Below the pieces are notes generated by a model. It ran no database searches. It worked only from the letters and a program-made list of their open reading frames with translations, and had not been told where the DNA came from. The translations under genes and the position numbers were made by a program. Shown in pieces: positions 4,597 to 9,175 of a stretch of DNA of 9,175 bases; position 1 is the first letter of the stretch; every line of letters begins with the position of its first letter. The DNA comes from Candidatus Martarchaeota archaeon (GTDB lineage Archaea; Micrarchaeota; Micrarchaeia; Norongarragalinales; UBA8480), in NCBI GenBank assembly GCA_023474775.1, contig JAMCXP010000009.1, positions 1 to 9,175 on the forward strand. Reading direction: 5' to 3'.

Positions 4597-5343
4597 TTAA
4601 ACAAAAGCAAGGCTTACGTAATCCACAACCCCTCTTCCTGTTTCTCCTGAATTTGAAAAATCCAATAAAACTCCTTTCCTGCAATTTCTTTTAGCCACTT
4701 CAATTGCTATGGTTATAGGACCGTAACCGCAAATTGAAAGGTTGTTTTTTTCAACAAGCTCGCTGAACTCCCTTGATTTCAGTTTTTCAACAAGCTCAAT
4801 CGCCTCGAAATCCTTGCTTCTTGCTGTTTTCTCAGGCTCGTAATGGGTGAAGTCAGAGCTTGCTATCACCGCCACGTCGTCAGGAATGGATTTAGCCACC
4901 TGCAGGCATGAACTCCACGACTGGTCTCCTAGAAGAAGAGCGGCGAAAGTGAATTTTTTAAAAAAGTATTGAAGAAAAGGAATTTGAACTTCAATTGAAT
5001 GCTCCGGCTCGTGAAAGTTTTCGTTTACTTCAAAACCAAGCTGGTTGACTAGATTTTTATCGTGTTTTGCGATTCCTAAAGGAGTCTTCCAATCCTGGCC
5101 GCTTAAAAAAACCCCGTCCGAAAAATAATGAGAAGGGCCTATTATCAAAAACCGGTTTGAACCGCTGTTTTTTAATGACATGAAAGAATGAATTGCGGTT
5201 TTTCCCGAGAAACCCCAGCCGGCGTGCGGGTTTACCACCACTTTAGAATTTGTATTCTCAGTGCAACTATTTGATTCTATGAATTCAACGCATTTTCCTT
5301 TTGTTGAAGGGTAGAAAGAACCCGCAACAGCAGGAATTCTCAT
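4597..5343 (-). CDS. amrB: MEMO family protein (AmmeMemoRadiSam system protein B)
   Basis: Family related in fold to class III extradiol dioxygenases; it often occurs with AMMECR1 and radical-SAM proteins, but its reaction in archaea is not settled. At 248 residues it is slightly shorter than usual (260-290). Motifs: RIPAVAGSFYP at the N-terminus, VVNPHAGWGFSG with H40, IIGPSHY with H72, HEPEHSIEVQIPFLQ (111-125), SSDFTHYEP (162-170) and CGYGPI with C205. H40, H72 and C205 correspond to the metal-binding trio known from human MEMO1. The ATG lies 4 bases after the uS2 stop, matching the uS2-memo pairing seen in many archaeal genomes. It has no ribosome-binding site beyond the uS2 end, so translation is probably coupled. 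The stop overlaps the plus-strand TAA at 4598. Confidence 0.94.
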   Translation of the reverse strand: MRIPAVAGSFYPSTKGKCVEFIESNSCTENTNSKVVVNPHAGWGFSGKTAIHSFMSLKNSGSNRFLIIGPSHYFSDGVFLSGQDWKTPLGIAKHDKNLVNQLGFEVNENFHEPEHSIEVQIPFLQYFFKKFTFAALLLGDQSWSSCLQVAKSIPDDVAVIASSDFTHYEPEKTARSKDFEAIELVEKLKSREFSELVEKNNLSICGYGPITIAIEVAKRNCRKGVLLDFSNSGETGRGVVDYVSLAFV

Positions 5344-5347
5344 AAAA

Positions 5348-5926
5348 TTAACCCATAAAATCTTTTAATTCAGGAAAGTCTTCTTCTCTCTTCCCCTGAA
5401 GCTTGCAGATTTCCTTTCCAATTACCCAGAATATAAGTGAAAGAGCTTTCTTTCCCTTGTTGTTGGTAGGTATTACAAGGTCAACATATTTTATTTCATT
5501 GTTAGTATCGCATAACGCTATTGTTGGAACGTCTGACTCAAAGGCTTCTTTAAGCGCCTGCTTATCCACGGCAGGATCGACTATGAATACAATCGCCGGC
5601 TCGTTGAAATCTTCTCTTGAAGGGTTTGTAAACCTTCCTGGAGTGAACCTTTCAACTATTGGTTTAAAGCCGGTCAGCTCACACATTTTAAATATAGGAG
5701 TTTTCGCGTTGTCCTTGCCCCCGACTATGTAGACATTTGCCGGGTCGTATCTTGAAAGCATTGTTATCGCATTTTTTATTCTCTCGTTTGTTTTCTTCAA
5801 GTCAAGAACATGAAGCCCATCTTCCCTCGCCTTGTAAATATAGTTCCTCATCTTACCTGTTTTTGTTTTAGTGCCGATGTGCACTCCTGCTTCCAAATAC
5901 TTATCCTGTGAAATTAAAAAATCCAA
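5348..5926 (-). CDS. rps2: Small ribosomal subunit protein uS2
   Basis: Late-binding protein of the 30S subunit body. Motifs of archaeal S2: YLEAGVHIGTKTKTGKM, YIYKAREDGLHVLDLKKTNERI, RFTPGRFTNPS, FIVDPAVDKQALKEA, ALCDTNNEIKYVDLVIPTNNKGKKAL, and the closing helix LIFWVIGKEI. The frame is open from ATG 5965, but I choose TTG 5926 (192 residues). GGTGA lies 7 bases before that TTG, and the TATA box at 5971-5977 predicts a transcript start near 5948, downstream of the ATG. The shorter N-terminus (MDFLISQDKYLEAGVHIG) fits the family, whereas the 13 extra residues have no counterpart. It is first in an operon with MEMO. Confidence 0.95.
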   Translation of the reverse strand: MDFLISQDKYLEAGVHIGTKTKTGKMRNYIYKAREDGLHVLDLKKTNERIKNAITMLSRYDPANVYIVGGKDNAKTPIFKMCELTGFKPIVERFTPGRFTNPSREDFNEPAIVFIVDPAVDKQALKEAFESDVPTIALCDTNNEIKYVDLVIPTNNKGKKALSLIFWVIGKEICKLQGKREEDFPELKDFMG

Positions 5927-5933
5927 AATAGAA

Positions 5934-5938
5934 TCACC
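5934..5938 (-). promoter_or_regulatory. Ribosome-binding site that decides the uS2 start
   Basis: GGTGA on the minus strand, 7 bases before TTG 5926. It lies inside the longer ATG 5965 frame and so argues for the downstream TTG. Confidence 0.75.
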
Positions 5939-5970
5939 TTTTTTTCCAATTAAATTAGCTCTCAAAAAAC

Positions 5971-5977
5971 TTTTAAA
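5971..5977. promoter_or_regulatory. Shared TATA box for uS2 (minus) and the scpB-like gene (plus)
   Basis: TTTTAAA (plus) and TTTAAAA (minus). On the minus strand it predicts a start near 5948, giving a leader of about 22 bases with GGTGA before TTG 5926. On the plus strand it predicts a start near 6000, almost leaderless for ATG 6005, which has no ribosome-binding site. Confidence 0.6.
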
Positions 5978-6004
5978 CCTCTTGTTTGAAAATTAAAGTT
6001 ATAT

Positions 6005-6478
6005 ATGGAAGAAAAAAACATGATTGAAGCAGTTGTTTTCTTTGAAAACAAAAACGTGGAGATTGAAGAGCTCAGCAGGATAACCGGCATTGAAGTAAAA
6101 AAAGTCAGAGTGCTGGTTGAAGAGCTTAAGAAGGATTACGCTTCAAGGGAAACCGCTTTGGAGATAATAGTAGGGGAGAAGAGCGTTTCAATGCAGGTTA
6201 AAAGCGATTATGTGAAGCTGGTTTCAAAAATATCTGAAAATTCAGAGCTTTCTAAAAAAGCCATTAAAATTTTAGGGCTGATAGCAAAAAAGAAGACAGT
6301 CAAACAAAGCGAGCTTAAAAACTATTTCAGAGGCGAGATTTATACCTACGTTAAAGAATTAAAAGAAAAAGAGTATATAAGCTCTGATAAAAACGGGCTT
6401 ACAAGAATTTTAAAACCTACAAAAAAATTCTACGAAACGTTCCAAATGGACTTGAAAGAAGAAAAAACTCAAAATTGA
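6005..6478 (+). CDS. scpB: ScpB-like segregation/condensation protein
   Basis: Winged-helix subunit that, with the kleisin ScpA, completes the SMC complex acting on chromosome compaction and segregation. The 157-residue length is near the family's lower limit. Two winged-helix units are visible. The first spans about 5-70 (IEAVVFFENKNVEIEELSRI, VRVLVEELKKDYASRETALEII). The second spans about 80-150 (LSKKAIKILGLIAKKKTVKQ, counterpart of the bacterial LSxxALExLAIIAYxQP, then ELKNYFRGEIYTYVKELKEK, then a wing and a PTKKFYETF ending). The bacterial R-G-V-N signature before the last helix is reduced to FRGEIY. No scpA or smc lies in the window. It is expressed from the TATA box shared with uS2, probably leaderless. 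A T-rich tract after the stop (6498-6510) may end its transcript. Confidence 0.85.
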   Translation: MEEKNMIEAVVFFENKNVEIEELSRITGIEVKKVRVLVEELKKDYASRETALEIIVGEKSVSMQVKSDYVKLVSKISENSELSKKAIKILGLIAKKKTVKQSELKNYFRGEIYTYVKELKEKEYISSDKNGLTRILKPTKKFYETFQMDLKEEKTQN

Positions 6479-6485
6479 CAAAAAA

Positions 6486-6494
6486 TATATAAAA
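6486..6494 (+). promoter_or_regulatory. TATA box for the arginine decarboxylase gene
   Basis: TATATAAAA, close to the archaeal consensus, eight bases after the scpB-like stop. It predicts a start near 6512-6516 and a leader of about 35-40 bases before ATG 6552. No Shine-Dalgarno site is seen there. A second ATG at 6542 is out of frame. Confidence 0.6.
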
Positions 6495-6551
6495 AGGTTT
6501 TTATTTTTATCCTGTATTCTCTACATTATTTTTTTTTGAAAATGACCAGAA

Positions 6552-7094
6552 ATGATTCCAAAAAACTTTTTTTTGACAAAGGGAGTTGGAAAACACAAGG
6601 ACCAACTGGCGAGTTTTGAGCTGGCTTTGAGAGACGCTGGAATTGAAAGATTCAATCTTGTTTCAGTCTCAAGCATCCTACCCCCAAATTGCAGGCAGAT
6701 AAGCAAGACTGACGGTCTTCAACAACTTCAGTCAGGAAGCATCGTATTCGTTGTCATAAGCAGAAACGCTTCAAACGAACCAAACCGACTTATAGCGTCA
6801 AGCGTTGGAGTTGCTATACCCGCAGATTCAAACCAGTATGGTTATTTAAGCGAGCACCACTCCTTCGGAGAAACGGACGAAAAAGCAGGAGACTACGCTG
6901 AAGATCTCGCAGCCTCAATGCTCGCGTCAACGCTTGGAATAGAGTTCGATGTGAACAGCGCCTGGAACGAAAAGGAGCATATATTCAAAATGAGCGAAAA
7001 GATAGTTAAGACAATGAACATAAACCAATCGGCAATATGCGACAAAAACGGCCTTTGGACAACCGTCGTCACAGCAGCCGTTTTCATAATCTAA
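6552..7094 (+). CDS. pdaD: Pyruvoyl-dependent arginine decarboxylase
   Basis: Converts arginine to agmatine. Archaea use agmatine for polyamines and for the agmatidine base of tRNA-Ile2. The 180-residue proenzyme length fits. It is expected to self-cleave between two serines to give beta and alpha chains, the new N-terminal serine becoming the pyruvoyl group. The site is VSVSSILPPNC, with S40-S41. Other motifs: FFLTKGVGKHKDQLASFELALRDAGI at the N-terminus, VGVAIPADS, and GYLSEHHSFGE, where E101 matches the catalytic glutamate of the Methanocaldococcus enzyme. A closing strand, WTTVVTAAVF, ends the protein. An in-frame stop lies three codons upstream, so ATG 6552 is the start. Convergent with rpiB; the 53-base gap between them shows nothing notable. 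Confidence 0.95.
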   Translation: MIPKNFFLTKGVGKHKDQLASFELALRDAGIERFNLVSVSSILPPNCRQISKTDGLQQLQSGSIVFVVISRNASNEPNRLIASSVGVAIPADSNQYGYLSEHHSFGETDEKAGDYAEDLAASMLASTLGIEFDVNSAWNEKEHIFKMSEKIVKTMNINQSAICDKNGLWTTVVTAAVFII

Positions 7095-7147
7095 AAGTCA
7101 ATCAATCTAAGGTTATGTTATCAAAAACACAAATAAACAACGAACAT

Positions 7148-7594
7148 TCATTTAAAATTCCTTTTTTCAATCTCTCTAAGCTTCTTCAACCTTCTTGAAT
7201 GCCTTCCTTTTTTGAATGTCGTTGAAAGCCAAACTTCAACAAGTTTGAGAGCTTTCCTTTCTGAGATTGTTCTCGCTCCCAGACATAGAACGTTCGAATC
7301 GTTGTGCTCCCTTGATTTTCTTGCGGTATACTCATTGAATACAAGGGCGCCTCTAACTTTTTTGAATTTATTGACAACCATGCACTCCCCGACCCCTGAA
7401 CCGCCTAAAACAATCCCTTTTCCCTCTCCTTCTGAAACTGCTTTCCCTACTTTATTTATAAAGTCAGGGTAATCATCCTTACTGTCAAAAACAAAAGCAC
7501 CGCAATCCACAACACTATTATTTTTTGAGAGTTTTTGTTTTATTTTCTCCTTTAGGTAAAAGCCGGCGTGGTCTGCTGCAATGAATATTTTCAT
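7148..7594 (-). CDS. rpiB: Ribose-5-phosphate isomerase B (RpiB/LacAB family)
   Basis: Interconverts ribose 5-phosphate and ribulose 5-phosphate, supplying pentoses for nucleotides. The 148-residue length is typical. Motifs: IAADHAGFYLKEKI (D8, H9), VVDCGAF, DYPDFINKV, GIVLGGSGVGECMVVNK (62-76), REHNDSNVLCLGAR (95-108) and FKKGRHSRR near the end. At the catalytic position the sequence reads GGSGVGE. This is the type that uses glutamate (E70 here) in place of the E. coli cysteine, as in the mycobacterial enzyme. Most archaea use RpiA, so RpiB suggests transfer from bacteria or a DPANN-type gene set (inference). The start ATG overlaps the nuclease stop by one base (TAATG), so translation is coupled. 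Confidence 0.94.
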   Translation of the reverse strand: MKIFIAADHAGFYLKEKIKQKLSKNNSVVDCGAFVFDSKDDYPDFINKVGKAVSEGEGKGIVLGGSGVGECMVVNKFKKVRGALVFNEYTARKSREHNDSNVLCLGARTISERKALKLVEVWLSTTFKKGRHSRRLKKLREIEKRNFK

Positions 7595-8208
7595 TAATCT
7601 TCTTTCAAAAACAAGTCTTTTATTTTTTTTGCTTTTATTTTACCCACGCCTTCAACTTCTCTCAGCTGCTTTTCATCGGCGTTGAACAGGTTTTTTATCG
7701 TCCTGAATTTTTGAAGCAGGTTCCTTGCGAGCATGGGCCCAACTCCTGGAAGCGCTTCAATCACATTAAGTTGCTGGAGCTTCAAATCCTTATTCTTTCT
7801 TGAAAAGTTTGTTTTTCTCTCTCTTGCGGGTTTGCCTTCCCTCTCGACTATTCTTGAAATGAACTCTGCAAACTCCTCCTCATTGTTTAAAAACACTATT
7901 GGGATGTTGTGATCAACTATCAGAGATATGAAAGCTCCTGACAGGGCTTTAGAAGTTATTCTTTCAAAATCGTTACCTATAATAACTATCAATGGCTTTT
8001 CAAATTCTTCTTTGAGTCTTTCAACCTGGCTGAAAAGCCTTCCGTCGATTATGCTCTGCTCGAAATCGCCCGCTCTTTTTCTCTCGATTCCTATATCTGT
8101 TGATATTATGAAATCAGCTACTTCAAGCCTCTGCCTTTCCATTTTGAACTTCTGCTTTAGAATTTCTATTGCCTTGGTTTTTTCACGGTCGTCATATATT
8201 ATGTCCAA
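7594..8208 (-). CDS. XPF/ERCC4-type nuclease with helix-hairpin-helix domain (Hef nuclease half)
   Basis: Structure-specific endonuclease of the XPF/MUS81/Hef family, cutting branched DNA such as stalled forks. At 204 residues it is nuclease plus (HhH)2 only. The ERCC4 domain starts with DIIYDDREK (D6, D7, R8, E9) and LEVADFIIS, then GIERKRAGDF with the ERKx3D catalytic motif (E42, R43, K44, D48), then SIIDGRLFSQVERL and LIVIIGNDF. A basic linker at 126-145 leads to two hairpins, LPGVGPMLARNLL (153-165) and VEGVGKIKAKKI (185-196). TTG 8208 is the start, with GGTGA 10 bases upstream inside the helicase gene. It overlaps the helicase by 10 bases in another frame. In Pyrococcus Hef the two parts are one chain. 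It could also act alone, like the XPF-short nucleases of Crenarchaeota. Confidence 0.93.
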   Translation of the reverse strand: MDIIYDDREKTKAIEILKQKFKMERQRLEVADFIISTDIGIERKRAGDFEQSIIDGRLFSQVERLKEEFEKPLIVIIGNDFERITSKALSGAFISLIVDHNIPIVFLNNEEEFAEFISRIVEREGKPARERKTNFSRKNKDLKLQQLNVIEALPGVGPMLARNLLQKFRTIKNLFNADEKQLREVEGVGKIKAKKIKDLFLKED

Positions 8209-9175
8209 TCTGACAGGTTCACCTTTTTCTTTTCTTTTTCTTTGGTTTTTTCATTTACAGCGTTTGGTTTTTGAACCCCTGTATTTTCTTTTCCTTCCTC
8301 TATTTTACTGTCTGTTTTTCTTTTCATTCTTAAAAGCAGCCTCTGCATTTTCTTTTCCTTGTTTCTTGAAGCCCAGAAATAGGCCTCGTCCCTGGTGTTT
8401 TTGGAAACAAGGGCAATCATCCTTCCAGCTCTAACTCTTCCGGTTCTGCCCCTCCTTTGAATCAATCTTATCTCTGACGGAACTGCTTCGAAGAAAATGA
8501 CCATGTCAACACTGGATATTGAAAGCCCCTCTTCACCTATGCTCGTGCATACCAAAACACTGAAAGAATTATTTTTAAATTCTTCTATCAATCCAACTTG
8601 TTCTTTCTGCTTCATTCCCGCGTTGCTTCTGCCTATCAGCTGCCTTGCTTTGATTTCATTAGTTTCAAGCATTTCAACAATTTCTCTTACAGTGCTTCGG
8701 TACTGAGCGAATATTATCAGTGAATGATTTTGAGAAACCTCTTCTTTGACTATTTTTAAAAGCTTTTCAAATTTAGGGTGTTCTTTCTTTTCCTTAAGTA
8801 AAAGGCTAACTTTCTCCATCACCTTATTAAAATCATCGTCCCTTAAAAGGTCTTTAACCGCCTTGCTTTTCTTTTCATTCATTCCATTGAAAAAATCAAG
8901 CGTGGTTTTCAACCCCTGCGTTTCAAGAAGCTCTGAAACATGAAGCACGTTTATCGCCCTTGCTATGACACTCAGAGTTTTGAACCCAGAAGGATTGTGG
9001 TGAAGATGAGATAAGGTAGCGATTCTTATTTCCAAAAGCTGTCTTTTTGAAGGGTTTTTTATTCCAAGAGGCTCGCATGTTTTTGAAAGAATCTGCTGCA
9101 TTTCCTTTGTTAATTGTTTAAGCCATTCGGGCAGTTCTATGAATTCCCATTCAGTTTCAATTTCATTTTTTCCTC
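8199..9175 (-). CDS. hef: Hef/FANCM-type DNA helicase, C-terminal part (N-terminus beyond the window)
   Basis: Superfamily 2 helicase of the Hef/FANCM/Mph1 group, which remodels stalled forks and branched DNA. The frame is open to the right edge; 324 codons are visible, starting with EWEFIELPEWLKQL, a junction typical of Hef after the first RecA domain. A helical insert of about 100 residues follows. The second RecA domain has motif IV LIIFAQYRSTV, then QLIGRSN and KQKEQ, motif V VLVCTSIGEEGLSI, VPSEIRLIQRRGRTGR (motif VI at 8436-8459) and TRDEAYFWASRNKEKKM, all Hef hallmarks. The last 40 residues are a charged lysine/glutamate tail where fused Hef proteins continue into the nuclease. Walker A and the DExH box would be upstream. 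ATG 9101 is internal, not the start. First gene of a helicase-nuclease-rpiB unit. Confidence 0.95.
   Translation of the reverse strand, partial: GKNEIETEWEFIELPEWLKQLTKEMQQILSKTCEPLGIKNPSKRQLLEIRIATLSHLHHNPSGFKTLSVIARAINVLHVSELLETQGLKTTLDFFNGMNEKKSKAVKDLLRDDDFNKVMEKVSLLLKEKKEHPKFEKLLKIVKEEVSQNHSLIIFAQYRSTVREIVEMLETNEIKARQLIGRSNAGMKQKEQVGLIEEFKNNSFSVLVCTSIGEEGLSISSVDMVIFFEAVPSEIRLIQRRGRTGRVRAGRMIALVSKNTRDEAYFWASRNKEKKMQRLLLRMKRKTDSKIEEGKENTGVQKPNAVNEKTKEKEKKKVNLSDWT

Noticed and set aside
4478..4600. RNase P, SRP or C/D box RNA in the gap before MEMO
   Set aside because: A GGAGGAAA segment recalls RNase P and GGCGAAGCAGG loosely recalls SRP, but the space is too short and no further conserved elements follow. 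No C or D boxes are found.
7928..8434. 168-codon plus-strand frame opposite the Hef nuclease/helicase genes
   Set aside because: The serine/leucine-rich translation is the complement of lysine/glutamate-rich coding sequence, and the minus-strand genes have full catalytic motifs.
1..9175. CRISPR array, insertion sequence, integrase, toxin-antitoxin or other mobile element
   Set aside because: No direct-repeat series, terminal inverted repeats, transposase motifs or defence genes were seen. The window is dominated by conserved housekeeping genes.

Overview
This is an archaeal chromosome segment. The evidence is the archaeal-type uL10, uL1 and uS2 proteins, the elongation factor 1-beta, a free-standing TRAM protein, a Hef-type helicase and XPF-type nuclease, a pyruvoyl arginine decarboxylase, TATA-type promoters, and a tRNA with bulge-helix-bulge introns. 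The DNA is AT-rich and tightly packed. Neighbouring genes overlap tail to tail by a few bases, divergent genes share TATA boxes, and several starts are TTG preceded by GGTGA. Together with a bacterial-type RpiB and small versions of most proteins, this suggests a small-genome lineage, perhaps DPANN. That placement is inference.

Layout. 1-1404 (minus): ribosomal operon uL1-uL10, with uL10 running off the left edge. 1466-1891 (plus): DsbB/BdbC-like membrane thiol oxidoreductase. 1884-2960 (minus): UPF0173 metallo-hydrolase followed by a conserved protein of unknown function. 2982-3296 (minus): RNHCP zinc protein. 3344-3448 (minus): tRNA-Arg(GCG), which I read as carrying two introns. 3522-3929 (plus): 51-residue zinc-ribbon translation protein and aEF-1beta. 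3926-4138 (minus): TRAM protein. 4229-4402 (plus): 57-residue membrane protein. 4403-4596: no firm gene, but a strong TATA box and a possible small RNA. 4597-5926 (minus): uS2 and MEMO. 6005-7094 (plus): ScpB-like protein and pyruvoyl arginine decarboxylase. 7148-9175 (minus): a Hef helicase and its nuclease as two overlapping genes, then RpiB.

Most of the window serves translation (uL1, uL10, uS2, aEF-1beta, zinc ribbon, TRAM, tRNA-Arg) and genome maintenance (split Hef, ScpB). A few metabolic or redox genes are interspersed. No stretch over 300 bases lacks a gene.

I found no convincing new multi-gene system, CRISPR array or mobile element. The points most worth a second look are the two-intron tRNA-Arg, the split Hef, the TTG starts (especially uS2), the palindrome beside the uL1 ribosome-binding site, and the unexplained transcript candidate at 4449-4600.
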